Assembly (NCBI GenBank): GCA_025991245.1
Contig: BQMJ01000006.1
Coordinates: 62,001-126,000, forward strand
Direction: 5' to 3'
DNA: 64,000 nt
Source: Galdieria partita
Taxonomy: Eukaryota; Rhodophyta; Bangiophyceae; Galdieriales; Galdieriaceae
The notes under the pieces were generated by a model, which saw only the letters and a program-made list of their open reading frames with translations, did not search any database and was not told the origin of the DNA. Position numbers and translations under genes: made by a program. This document shows positions 18,616 through 29,684 of this stretch, in pieces. The stretch's first letter is position 1. Every line of letters begins with the position of its first letter.

Positions 18616-20532
18616 TTACTCTGTAAATGATGATGACGATGATGCATCGCTTTCATCTTCTGAGCCAGTTTCTGTTGAAGTCTCGGAGTTGTCTGATTCT
18701 TCATCACTTTCTTCTTCTTGTTCATTTGGGGTTACATTAGTTATATTCCTCCTTCTCACTTTCAATGAAAGTTTTCGCTCACACTCACAACCATATACAG
18801 AGTCACATATTACCTTCACAACAAGTTGATATGTACCAGCACAAGGAGATGGAAAATGAAAAGTACAAAAATATGTTCCAGTAACATCTCTATCCCAAAA
18901 ATCAAGTTTTCTAACCGAAAGAGGCAAATCTCTCTCGTCATCTATTAGTACAACCCACCAAAATATCTTTTTACGTAATGGACAGTAAAACAAACAAGGA
19001 GACAATCCCATCGATGTTAAAACACGTTCTTCACTTGCTTCAGACGAATCTTGATATCGTAGCACTTGGAAACTTACTTTGACAGTTAGTACATCTCCTT
19101 CAAAAACTCTAGAATCATCTTCATCTTCTATAAATGGTTCCGTGACTTGCATATTGTCAAGAATAGGAAATCTATCCAAATATTCTTTGACTTGAACAAG
19201 TTGAGATGATTCCCAGCCCTTGAACAGATGTTCCAACTTTGATTGTGGTAGACGGCACAACTCTTGAATCTTGTGGATTTTGAACTCTTTCAAGCGACAA
19301 CGTTGTACTAATTGACTGTTGAACATAGGTACCTGTAACAATTCTGAATCCTTAGGATGCAATTGCTGACATAAAGATTGTGAAACTTGTAAGATACTCA
19401 TAATTCTGCTAGCAAAACCACCTCCGAATCCAACTGGCCAATGATGAGCAACTTCTCGTCTCAAAATTGTCGCATTCGTGTCAATCATAGCAGAAATAAC
19501 AAGATCCATTCCGGCAATCATTTGTTCCAAGGCCACTTTCAATTCTTTTGGTATAGGAATTCTCAAAATATATGCTTGCAAAATAACTTGATTAAAAACC
19601 ATATGAGGTAAACTAGATAATTTCAACTTGCGAAAGTCTGAGTGACCGTGATTTTTCAATTCATTCATGAGTTGCACACAAATTGGAAGAAATTTCTTGG
19701 CAATTAAATGCTCAAATTCAAACGCACTTGCATAAGTAGCAACAAGGTCTCTAAATGTTCCCGTTCGAATAAGCATCTGACGAAATAAGATGACTGAATT
19801 CTTCTTTATACCATTTTCTAACACTTGACTTGTACGTTTCCACCAAGTGCCTACACCCAACGGGATTCCAATTACCAATAAGACGAGATAGATAACCAAA
19901 AAGGGCTTGTCATATTTCTTCAATACTTTTGGAAGACCAATACCATATGTCACTCCTTGAAAGCCATCCGGATTTCCAAACTTTATAAAATTCTCTCGAG
20001 ACTTGACATTTGTCAAAGTCTCATATGCCCTTTGAATATCGATAAACTTTGACACTGTCAAAGGATCATCTGGATTCTTATCCGGATGATATCTTAGAGA
20101 CAGTTTCCTAAATGCTCTAGCAATTTCCTTTTCGTCTGCATTCTCTGTAACTCCAAGAATCTCAAAGGGGTTCCAAACAGCCTCTGTTACGAGACGCTCT
20201 TTCGGAATCGACCATACAAGGTAAACTAAAAGACTACAAACTAACACCAAACCAAGAGAAATGGAATAATTCAACCAGCTAGAACTAGAACTTTTGTTCT
20301 TTAAACCAATTGGTTTGTTACGACATATAGGACAGCTGCAAGTTGCCGTGTCTACTGAAGTCAATGAACGCTGTTTGTCTTTTCCTTCCCAAAATGGTAT
20401 AGATAAACTATAGAACAACAACTTGTAAAATAAAACGAACAACAAAACTACAAATATGAAACTCATAAGAAAAAGAAGAAACGCAGTGTCATTAAAGGAA
20501 AACTTTTCATGTCGAAAGAAAGTTTGATCCAT
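18616..20532 (-). CDS. SEC63: SEC63-type ER translocon J-protein
   Basis: A single exon encodes 638 aa. Membrane spans lie at about 17-40, 88-108 and 210-228. Between spans two and three is a J domain (about 120-185) with the HPD triad at 149-151 (LRYHPDKNPDD). A long Brl/Sec63-like helical and beta region follows (about 230-590), and the tail is acidic, Glu/Asp/Ser-rich. This order (two spans, lumenal J domain, third span, cytosolic Brl domain, acidic tail) is that of Sec63, which recruits lumenal BiP to the Sec61 channel and binds Sec62 through its acidic end. A CSCPIC cluster at 65-70 is unusual for the family. The start is 81 bp from the divergent NOC4 gene. Confidence 0.9.
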   Translation of the reverse strand: MDQTFFRHEKFSFNDTAFLLFLMSFIFVVLLFVLFYKLLFYSLSIPFWEGKDKQRSLTSVDTATCSCPICRNKPIGLKNKSSSSSWLNYSISLGLVLVCSLLVYLVWSIPKERLVTEAVWNPFEILGVTENADEKEIARAFRKLSLRYHPDKNPDDPLTVSKFIDIQRAYETLTNVKSRENFIKFGNPDGFQGVTYGIGLPKVLKKYDKPFLVIYLVLLVIGIPLGVGTWWKRTSQVLENGIKKNSVILFRQMLIRTGTFRDLVATYASAFEFEHLIAKKFLPICVQLMNELKNHGHSDFRKLKLSSLPHMVFNQVILQAYILRIPIPKELKVALEQMIAGMDLVISAMIDTNATILRREVAHHWPVGFGGGFASRIMSILQVSQSLCQQLHPKDSELLQVPMFNSQLVQRCRLKEFKIHKIQELCRLPQSKLEHLFKGWESSQLVQVKEYLDRFPILDNMQVTEPFIEDEDDSRVFEGDVLTVKVSFQVLRYQDSSEASEERVLTSMGLSPCLFYCPLRKKIFWWVVLIDDERDLPLSVRKLDFWDRDVTGTYFCTFHFPSPCAGTYQLVVKVICDSVYGCECERKLSLKVRRRNITNVTPNEQEEESDEESDNSETSTETGSEDESDASSSSSFTE

Positions 20533-20612
20533 TCAACGACAACGCAAAACCAATGTGGGAAGAATAGATGGAATGGAGAGTTTTCCGTCGACCGTTCACA
20601 ACGTTGTACTAA

Positions 20613-22330
20613 ATGAGTGAAAATACTGAATCTCTGTTAAAAAGGGTTAGTGACAGGATAGATTATGTATTGAAAAGATAATACTTTTGTAGATTATTCA
20701 ACTAGAACTGGACATTTCCAAAGACTGTGCTGAAAACTGCAAATACATATCAGAGTTGTTTCAGTATCTTGAACCAAATAGACAGCTACATCAGTCAGTT
20801 CGTCTCAAATGCCTTCATACCATAAGAAGAATATTACCCATAGTTTTTCAAACTTTTCAAGTGAATCCATTTTCACAAGAAACAGAAACTCAAGGAGAAA
20901 AGTGTGTTCAACAAGTGGAAAAATGGTTGAAAAAACAAACAACCAAGTTGTGTATTTATTTAGAAGAATTATGTGTATCTTGTGAAGAACAAGTAGCCTA
21001 CTGTGCTTTTTTGATAGGAACAACTATTTCTGCACAATTTAGTGTGTGGCATCCTTTATTTGAACGTCAGGTATTACATTCAGTTTCTTTATAGAGGCTT
21101 TTTGGAACTAAGCAGTGACTCTAGGTAAAGAGAATCTTAGTATCAAACGTTGAAAAGAAAGATGAAAGAGAAGAGTGGAAGAATTTTGTGGAAAATATAT
21201 TTTCCGTTTATGGAGACGTTGTCTTGTATACTTTGGAAGCCATTTCGTCTCTTCAACCTTTAGAAGAAGCTACTACAATGGTAGAGAATATTGAACCTGT
21301 TGTTCTTTGTAGAATATATGAGTTGTTATTTAAAGGAGCACAGCTGCTTCCCAAGTTTATTTCCAACTCGAATAGATTGGAAGAGAAAGTAAGTTTAGGG
21401 TTAACGATTTCAATTGGAGAGGACGTTTTTCGTAAACGACTAAGGAAGACTTTTACGGACGCTTACTTATCTTTTCTATCACGAAAGCTTCCTGAGCAGC
21501 TGGAGTTTCGAATATTACAAGACTTGGGATCGAATATCATTCCTTGGTTAACAAGGCCACTTTTATTGGTTGATCACTTATCGAGTTTAACAGAACAACG
21601 TGGAATCATATCTATTATGGCGTTAGATGCTCTATTTGTTCTTATTAGAGACTATGGTTTGGATTATCCATCCTTTTATGACAAACTTTATAGTCTATTA
21701 ACAGTCCGTAACCTTACGGCTGCTCAGAAATTTTTGAGCTTCATGAGTAAGCTTCTATTAAGTTCTCTTAATATTTCTGAGCATATGGTCATGTCCTTTG
21801 TAAAGAAACTTGTACGACTTGCAACTCGCCTACCTCCTGTGCCTTGTAAATGGTGTTTGACTTGCGCTATTCATTTGATGCTGAAATATCCTTCCCTTGC
21901 TTGTCTTGTTCATCGAACGACCGATCAACATTCGGTAGCTCCATTTGCTTTTAATAGTACTGAATCTGATTCGAGTAAGAATACAACTGAGTTCTTGTCT
22001 GCAACCAAAACCTTTGTATCGAAAGACCCTTTTGATGAATTTCAAGCTGACTGTGAGGCTTCTCATGTTGCTTCTAGTTGTCTATGGGAACTGCAACTCA
22101 TTCAACATCATTATATAAAGACTGTGCGTGAACAATTTCAATATTTCGAGACAGATTGGGGTTTACAAAGAATGAAAAGAAAAGCATCATCTTTGCCTCC
22201 CAAACCAGAAGATATCTTAGAAACCGATATAACGGAGTGGATGGAACAACCAAAGAAAAGAAAAAATATTTGTGATTCTATATGGCAATCCAATTTGCCA
22301 TGTTTGCCTTTAGACTTTTCTTCCCAATAG
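20613..22330 (+). CDS. NOC4: NOC4-like nucleolar ribosome-assembly protein (CBF/Mak21 domain)
   Basis: Three exons (20613-20645, 20693-21070, 21125-22330) join in frame to 538 aa, near the 516 aa of human NOC4L. The C-terminal half carries the CBF/Mak21 signature: GIISIMALDALFVLIRDYGL, DYPSFYDKLYSLLT, a Leu-rich helical array (LRL..RLPP), then HRTT, KDPFDEFQAD and SSCLWELQLIQHHY, matching NOC4 (DPY..., S.LWELQ.L..HY). NOC4 with NOP14 promotes maturation and nuclear export of the 40S subunit. The N-terminal HEAT-like helices also fit. The 33-nt first exon (MSENTESLLKR) is set by frame and a GTTAGT donor. Confidence 0.85.
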
Positions 22331-22334
22331 AATA

Positions 22335-23180
22335 TTATTTCAGAATAGGTTTAGGAAGCAACTTGCATAATAAACGACTATATTGGGCTCGTATGAGTTG
22401 CTCATTTCCCTGTTGATTATTCATATTATTTTGAGTCTCGTGAGAAATAACTTTAGACTGGTCATCAAGAAAACGAGAAACTTTCCTTCTTAGATTCTCT
22501 TGCAGTTTCTCTTTGTTCATTTTTCTGTCATCAAAGGCCGAACCATAATCAACCGATAACTGAGTATGTTCCTTGCCTAATTCTTCTATGCCTTGTGATA
22601 TCTGTTTTTGAACGTCCATCTCATATTTCTTTCTCAATACAAGGAATTTTCGTAGTCTCTCCTTCTTTATCTTATCTTTGGAAAGCTTAAAACGTCCATT
22701 GCCCTTTCGTACATAGACATCGGACAATTTAGGTGCCACTATCCTCTCTGCGTTTTCGTTCGATGCTTTTCTTTTAGAACGTTTGCTTGTCTTGCTCTTT
22801 CTCTCTTTAAGGGACGTCGACTTTGTCTCACTAGTGGATGACTTTTCGGTGCCAGTACCGACTAATTCTTGGTCAAGCTTCTCCATAATTATCTTTTTGG
22901 TCAACACATCTTCCTTTCCTTTCAAGGGCCGCTTCCAACCGCTAATAGTAACTCCCTCTTCCCAAGGATAACACGTTGACTCCACGGGTCTCTCACTTGA
23001 CTCGATCCTTGCAGCCTTGAAGTATTTAGCTAAATACTTTTTCTCAGCAGATTGTTTTCGTCTTTTTCGTTTGGAAATTGTTCTTGTTTTGTCATTCAGC
23101 TGAAGAAGGACATTGTTGCTCTTTGACAAAGTTGGTTGACGATCTTCATAAAAACCGACGTCCACATCGTTGCATTGCAT
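22335..23180 (-). CDS. Hypothetical basic protein, possibly nuclear
   Basis: A single exon encodes 281 aa, very rich in Lys, Arg, Ser and Glu. Basic clusters occur near residue 36 (SKRKRRKQ), residues 130-140 (KTSKRSKRK) and in a helix around 175 ([21 protein letters not shown]). A small motif [18 protein letters not shown] (about 71-88) looks like a conserved linear peptide. No domain or family was recognised; the composition suggests a nucleolar or RNA-binding role, which is only an inference. The start codon (23178-23180) lies 11 bp from the divergent DPH5 start, and the stop is 4 bp from the convergent NOC4 stop. Confidence 0.6.
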   Translation of the reverse strand: MQCNDVDVGFYEDRQPTLSKSNNVLLQLNDKTRTISKRKRRKQSAEKKYLAKYFKAARIESSERPVESTCYPWEEGVTISGWKRPLKGKEDVLTKKIIMEKLDQELVGTGTEKSSTSETKSTSLKERKSKTSKRSKRKASNENAERIVAPKLSDVYVRKGNGRFKLSKDKIKKERLRKFLVLRKKYEMDVQKQISQGIEELGKEHTQLSVDYGSAFDDRKMNKEKLQENLRRKVSRFLDDQSKVISHETQNNMNNQQGNEQLIRAQYSRLLCKLLPKPILK

Positions 23181-23191
23181 ATGATTGTGAA

Positions 23192-24204
23192 ATGTTATAT
23201 TTGATCGGTTTGGGTTTAGGAGATGAAAAGGATATTAGTGTAAAAGGTTTGGAAACAGTAAAAAAGGCCGATTTTGTTTTTTTGGAAAGTTATACTTCAT
23301 TACTTGGAAGAGATAGAGAGTCTCTGGTAACGTAAAACTGAAAGTTGCTTTACTTTTCTCATTAGAATAGAGTTCTTTTTATGGAAAGGATGTTTTAGAG
23401 GCAGACCGTGAGTTTACGGAGGGTGCAGAAGAGATATTATCTTTAGCCAAGAATAAGAATGTGGCTTTTTTAATAGTTGGTGATCCCTTTAGGTAAGAAA
23501 GGATATATTCTGGTTGCTTGTTGAAAAGCAAACCTCCGCTGTGTTGATTGATAGTGCTACGACGCATACAGATTTAGTACTTCGTTGCAAAAAAGAAGGA
23601 ATTCAAGTGGAAGTGATTCATAATGCCTCAATCTTGAATGCAGTTGGGAAATGTGGTCTTCAACTTTACAAGTTTGGTGAAACCGTTTCGTTGGTTTTCT
23701 TCACCGATACTTGGAAGCCGGATAGCTTTTATGATAAGATTGCCCGAAACAGAGCGGCAGGTCTTCACACTTTATGCTTGTTGGATATTCAAATGAAGGA
23801 ACCCAATTTGGAAAGTCTTGTTCGAGGAAAGGTAGTTTACGAAGCTCCTCGTATGATAACCATTTCTCAGGCCATCCAACAGTTGCTGTTTGTCGAGAAT
23901 TCTAGAAAGCAACAAGGTATGAATATCTGAGGTTAACGATTCTTTTGAATATCGTTATTTTGTAGTATTTGATAAGGAAACATTATTATGTGTTGGGTTG
24001 GCAAGAATGGGATACCCAACAGAATGTATTGCTTATGGTTCCTTGCAACAGTTGGCAGACTATGACTTTGGTCCTCCTCCTCACTCACTTATTATTCCAG
24101 GCCAGTTGCATTTCTTGGAAGCCGAGCATTTGGAATTGTTCAACATGAGTACTCGTTACAGAATAGGTGAGACGAAAGGATGCTCCAAAGAATACTGCCA
24201 ATGA
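23192..24204 (+). CDS. DPH5: Diphthine synthase (diphthamide methyltransferase)
   Basis: Four exons (23192-23326, 23371-23492, 23555-23916, 23966-24204) join in frame to 285 aa, the standard DPH5 length. Motifs include the N-terminal [16 protein letters not shown] of the SAM-dependent tetrapyrrole-methylase fold, [53 protein letters not shown] and [11 protein letters not shown]5 methylates the modified His of elongation factor 2 on the way to diphthamide, in the cytosol. Only the second AG of the first intron (GAATAG) restores the conserved frame. The last 49 bp of the coding region overlap the end of PAN2 on the opposite strand. The C-terminal tail after LELFN is not conserved, and a GTGAGA donor-like site sits in it. 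Confidence 0.93.
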
Positions 24205-27200
24205 TGCTCTCTTCCATACTTATACAAGTCCTCCAATAACTGTGGAACAATTCCTTTGTCGTTTAGTTTCTGATAATATACGTAGAGTCTCCATGCAGTT
24301 TGAGCATCTTCAATAGAATCATGAGTGGCTCCCTTTATACCAACAAGAATTGAGAATATGATAATATTGTGAGAAAATAGTACATACCTGAATATCTTCA
24401 TGAAGCAAAGTGGCCGCAAGAAAACGCAAACTCAATAGTCTTTGACGTGGTAACCGATAAAGTTCAACAGTATCAATGACTTGAGACTTTGGAACGATAA
24501 AGTTGATAATACGAAAGTCTTTTTTCAATCCGTGTCCAATTAAGATACATCCATTATCAACTAAACATCTTAGTTTCATATATACTGCTTTCAATGTAGT
24601 CAATCGATGTTTAGATGTGTTAGGATTCAAATCTTCGAAAGTTAGGCCAGAATACTTGGTAAGATAGTCAACAACATGTTCCTTCAAGCACAAATAAAAC
24701 AAACCAATTATATGCCATTATTCTTACTTACTCGTTGAACAATATAATCATCCATCAATACAACAAAATTATTCCAATCACTGTTATTCGTAGTAGACAA
24801 TACTACAGAGACTCTTCCTAAACTCATTTGTGCAGGCTTCAATATCTTATAACTACCGTCACCATGAATCTCTGCAACCTCCTTTGAAATCTCTACAAAT
24901 TCAGCATCCAATGCAATATATGAACCTCTTGAAGGAAAAATGTGATTGCCAACTGTACTCGAACAAAGGAATCGTTCCGATATTGGATGAATGACGACTG
25001 CGCAAGCTCGTTGATATATATCAGCTAAAGAATAGTTAACCTCAACCTTGGGTATATGTCTTGACGAGTTTCGAACTTTGTATCCCAAAACAACGGGTAA
25101 CTTCCAATTTGGATGAAAACGAGTCACTTCTGATATGGATTGACATCGAGTAATACAAAAATCATTGATACACCACCAAACTGAACTATGACTGAAATGC
25201 TTATCCGTCGTTCGTTCTGTGGGCTCTCGAACATAAAGAACTAAATGACCCCTTGGAGGATAATCACTCCAAGTCTTACTACTATGAGTCCCATCGTAAA
25301 GTGGCTTTGAAGGAACAAATGCTATAACAAAATGCAAATCGTATACCTTTTCAATGTTCTTTTCAGATAATTCAGAGTCACAACAACTATTCACCTTCCA
25401 AACCGATAAATGAGTATTTTCTTGTTTTGAACTAGTTGATTCAAAGAACAAGTGATGAGGAATATCTTGACCATAATTTAGTGCTCTGTTTGCTGCTTGA
25501 GCTCGAGCACTTTCATCACTCGATCTTTCATTATTGCTTTCGATATCTCCGGAGTAACGAAACCAATAGTCCAAATAATGTTCCTCGTCAGCGAAATTGC
25601 AGTCAATGAGAAAAACGTCACTAGGCTCCATCAAATACTTACAACGAGTACAAGATTCGAAAGTTCTAGAGACTTCATTGTAGGCACGTATATTTCGGGT
25701 TTCTTCACAAAATGAAGCTTCCAAACGCTTTGGAAAATCTTGAAGCAAGTGTTCACAAGTTTCGAGGTTAGTCCCAGTTTGATAATGGAATGACCACAAA
25801 AAGTGTGTTCTCTCAGAATACGAAAACGAGTTCATAAACTGAAAGGTTTCCATTACGCGATTTCCAAACAGGGACTCTACAATAGAGAATGTACGAAGGT
25901 TTCTAGAGAATTCCTTCTTCCAGTCAACAATATTTTGTTCGTTTTCTTCCAAACTACTCATATGAAAGGACTCTTCATCTCGGGATAGTTGTTCTAGCAT
26001 GTATCGAATAAAACTTTCTACTCTCAACGCAATAGGATGTGCTGTAGGTCCATCCAACAGTCCCAATGCAGTCGTATTTGGAATTTTTTGAAAAGCTCTC
26101 ATAAAGTTGGATGCTTCACATGCTTCTCCAGAACCAACTTTCATCATTTGGAAAAGAAGTGAAAGTTCATCCATCAAGCAGTATTCTTCTTCAACTCGGA
26201 TCCTATGTAGAGGTATTACATATTCACGAAATTCATCCAAGAAGAACAAAGATTGAATCACAGAATTCACATAAGAGTTTGGAAGACCATTCTCTAGTCC
26301 ACAAAAAGGACTCTTATTATATAAAGAATAGTCAAATCCTTCAAATGATTGAAGAGCAAACAAGTCAATTTGGGTGTATACACATCGGAAAGCTGGACTA
26401 TCTTGAAATTCTTCTTCCATTTGGTTGTTTTTAGCCAAACCAGTATTCGAACTTTGAATATACTCAATCCATCCATAGGAGCCATTTTGTTCATATGAAG
26501 AAGGAACTGGGACATAGGAGAATTTGCCAATTTTGTGTACCTGCGTCAGAACTTTGGGATCAACTCTACGAAAAGTATTCCTTCGAACAAAGCAATCCAT
26601 ATATTGACTGTAATGATGGCCAAGTAATGAAACCAGCCAGTCCTTCTCTGATTCCTTATCAACTATCTCATGTTGTTGGACAGCAAAAGATGACTTCAAC
26701 ATGGCAGTTTCGATATCTGTAATATCTATCATTTGACTAACGGCTGAAGTAGGCATAGTTGGTTCCTTTGGGTAAACTGGATTGGCATGAATACAAAAGG
26801 AATGGTTATCCTCTTCAATGTCGAGTTCTGTACAGGACCAAATATGAAACATTCCTATAGAGTCCGCAAAAGCAATTGGACCCGTTTCTGAGATATCAAA
26901 ACTCGTTATGAAAGTATTCATTGTTTCATCGTATATGATACTATTAATCAAAGTAACAGGCTCTTCAGATATATTAAAGCATTCCAAAACTCCAAAATTA
27001 TTCAATATCCAAAGTAATTTGTTCTCCGAGAATCCAAAGGTAGTGCCACATATGTCCAATTTAATTTCCAGTGGAACACCTCCAGCAAAGATAGTTTGAA
27101 GTGGATACAACTTTCTAATATCAAATAGTTTGACGTTGGTCTCCATCAGTTGAGGACCTGTTATAGAAGACATTCCAGCAACTGCAATTTGGTAGTCACG

Positions 27201-27859
27201 AGCACTAATATCAAAAATCGGTCCTAGAAATGCACATGTTGATGATAATTCTCGAAAGGAAGCTGGTTCTCTAATACTCAGTTTTCCCTTGGAATCTCCT
27301 GTAACCAACGCCTGGGTATTCCAAAAACAACTAGTAATACAAGAATCAGGAATAGAGCTCATATTCTCTTGACGAATGATCCGAAAACGTTCGTAGTCCA
27401 CAAGCATTCCCTGTCCACTATCATTTGCACAAAACACTTGAACTTGATGAAAGGGATTGAGTACAACACAACGCATAGGAGATTGAAGCGAAGGATACTT
27501 ATGACCATCATCCTTCAAAAGGCAGCCTTTGGAATAGGTACGTAAGCCTCTATAAGTAGCAGTGAATATTAGATTGGAACTTATGGTAAAGTCTCGTACA
27601 AGACCCAATTGTGAAGAGGAAGAACCATCTGGATAACAAACTTGTATAGAGGAATATCGAGAGAGATCTGCACAACGATAAGAAGCTAACTGGCCGCCAA
27701 CTGAAGATGACCTCAAGTTTGCAGAAAAGTTAGCTCAAGGTAACAACTCAGAGTGTTTATTTACCATAAGAGTTCAACCTCAGGATCGAATAAAGTTTGT
27801 CGACTGTGACCAGCAACAAAAGGAAAATGGTCTAGTTGTGGTCCATAGACCAACTCCAT
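24156..27859 (-). CDS. PAN2: PAN2, catalytic subunit of the PAN2-PAN3 poly(A) nuclease
   Basis: Four exons (27859-27765, 27711-24732, 24681-24388, 24332-24156) join in frame to 1181 aa, typical for PAN2. The N-terminus has a WD40-like propeller beginning after FDPEVELLW. A UCH-type pseudo-ubiquitin hydrolase follows (GLENGLPNSYVNSVIQSLFF) with no catalytic Cys, as known in PAN2. The C-terminal DEDD 3'-5' exonuclease is complete: YIALDAEFVEIS (Asp, Glu), GHGLKKDFRI (Asp) and THDSIEDA (His, Asp). PAN2-PAN3 trims mRNA poly(A) tails in the cytoplasm before CCR4-NOT. Exon 1 is supported by a TG|G split that restores LLW. The 3' end overlaps DPH5 by 49 bp, and the last ten or so residues are not conserved. 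Confidence 0.92.
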
Positions 27860-27933
27860 CACAATGACTTGAGATAGTCAACACAAACATTCAAAACAAT
27901 TTCTCCAAAGGAATCATCGCACAAAACTTTCAA

Positions 27934-29679
27934 ATGCACGACAAGTTACTAAAACGGTTTCTTCTCCTTTCCTTCATTTGGAATATGTTTGTTTGCTCCT
28001 CAACTCTCTTATCTGACACGGATTTATTAGTCAATAACACAACCTACTCTATTGTTATGATAACAAACTGTCAAAGAGATTCCATATACCTTACGTTGAT
28101 GTCTTTGTACAGGTTGCCACAAATAGAATATTTTTCTGTCTTTATAAGTATGGATTGCAACCAAAGAAACAATGACATACAAAAGTGGATAGAACAAAAA
28201 TACCAAAAAATAGTTGGAGGACTTTTATACTTTCCTAGACACCTCTATCCAAAGGTTATAAGAAGCAATAGTTACTCTTCCATTTCTTGTCATCTTCACT
28301 TTGTTTTTCAACAATTGTTTGATGTACGTAATTATTCTTCTCTCATAGTTATTGAAGATGACTTGCTGTTTGGAGAGGATTTCTTGCTGTTATTCTTGGA
28401 AACCTGGCCACTATTGGTGACTGACAAAAGGTACTTTTCTCAACAACTATTTCTTTCGAATGGTTCACTTTGGTTAGTCTTTTATGTGTTTCAGCTTATC
28501 ATGATTTGGGATTGAAGCAGTTTTCTTGGAAACGTAACAGATTAAAGAGAATTCAGGGATTTACTGGTTTAGGTTGGATGCTATCTCGTGATATATGGCA
28601 AAAGAAGTTGTCTTCTATTTGGCCGCTTGTTCCAATTTCCGGTTTGTTTTTCGTTTCAACTTGTCTTCGTTTCTTATATTATGAGAAAGGTTGGGATCAC
28701 TGGTTACGAACGTATCAAAGAATGCATCACTTAGATTGCATAGTTCCTGAAATATCCAGAAGTATTCACCAGAAAGTGAGTGGTTCTCATTTATCTCACA
28801 AGGAATGGAAAAGAAGATTTAGCAACTTGTTATTTGATTATAATGAATCGGTTGATACTTTTGGCAATTTGGATTATTTACAAAAGGAAGTTTACAATAA
28901 GAGGATACAAAGGTTATTGACTTTTGCACCAAAAGTTCATCCTTTATCTGCAAATATTTCAAAGCAATTCGGAGAAGATATTCAAATAGTTATTTCTTGT
29001 ACATTGCCTAATGGAAGCAGATATTGGAGACATTGGTTTCAATTGTTAGAGATGCCTTTGCCTCGGGAGATTGAGAGTTTTTATGAAGGCGTCCTTCTTT
29101 TTCCAACAGCTTTTCAAACTATTGTCTTTATATGCACAAATTCTATTTTTTATAAAGACAAAAACTTGTCTAGTAATTTTGGTAAGTATTTTGACATTGA
29201 ACAATGAATATACATATATATATATTTGTAATCATGGATCAGATTCATATCATATTATTCGCTCTCATGAAAATACAAGTTGTACGGAGGTATAGATTTA
29301 TTTCTCTATGAAATGACTCAAGTTACAGTTCATTTTGTAGGCTTGTGATAAAGTTTTTCTTGGCAAATATCGATGCCATTCAGAAACTTTGGCTCAAATC
29401 GACTCCTTTGAAATGATCCATTCCTACTTTGATTGTTCAAAAGGATTGCAAAGGGTTGCACGTTCTTGGGCTCCGTAAGTCATTTTTCTATTGTATTTTG
29501 TTATTGCTAATGAGGAACCAATTATGTATAGAGGATGCTTATTCCTTGATGATAATCATCAATATCCTGTCGAATGTGTTTGTGTGACGCATAATCAGTG
29601 GGCAATTGGCTATCACTCGTACAGCTGTGATCAGAAAGCACCGAAACTACGAAGACTTTGTCCTTGTCAAGACAAGTAG
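27934..29679 (+). CDS. GT13 family N-acetylglucosaminyltransferase (GnT I/POMGnT-like) with Cys-rich tail
   Basis: Five exons (27934-28430, 28478-29181, 29243-29289, 29341-29474, 29532-29679) join in frame to 509 aa. A hydrophobic N-terminal segment (about 8-25) is a signal anchor. The GT13 catalytic domain has SIVMITNCQRDSIYLTLMSL, the metal-binding EDD at 141-143 (LIVIEDDLLFGEDF), SLLCVSAYHDLG, GFTGLGWMLSRDIW, the WD of the catalytic base (GWDHWLR) and VPEISR, all as in GnT I, which starts complex N-glycan branching in the Golgi. The last 100 residues are a separate Cys-rich module (CTEACDKVFLGKYRCH, CSKG, CLFL, CVCVTHNQ, RLCPC) resembling the Cys-rich region linked to plant/algal MGAT5-type proteins. 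The acceptor in exon 2 was chosen because it alone gives the conserved LLCVSAYHD. Either GnT I or POMGnT1-like activity is possible. Confidence 0.8.
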
Positions 29680-29684
29680 TTTTG

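Noticed and set aside
20613-21124. NOC4 5' exons considered as a separate short gene
   Set aside because: Frames join cleanly through GT-AG introns and the total length matches NOC4.
24319-24702. Exonuclease fragment considered as a separate RNase-D-like gene
   Set aside because: Splice sites join it in frame to the large upstream exon with the first DEDD motif, giving full-length PAN2.
24732-27711. Active ubiquitin hydrolase in PAN2
   Set aside because: The UCH-like region lacks the catalytic Cys, which is the normal state of PAN2 and not a novelty.
29206-29228. (TA)n run
   Set aside because: It lies inside an intron of the GT13 gene (29182-29242) and is a short simple repeat with no other structure.
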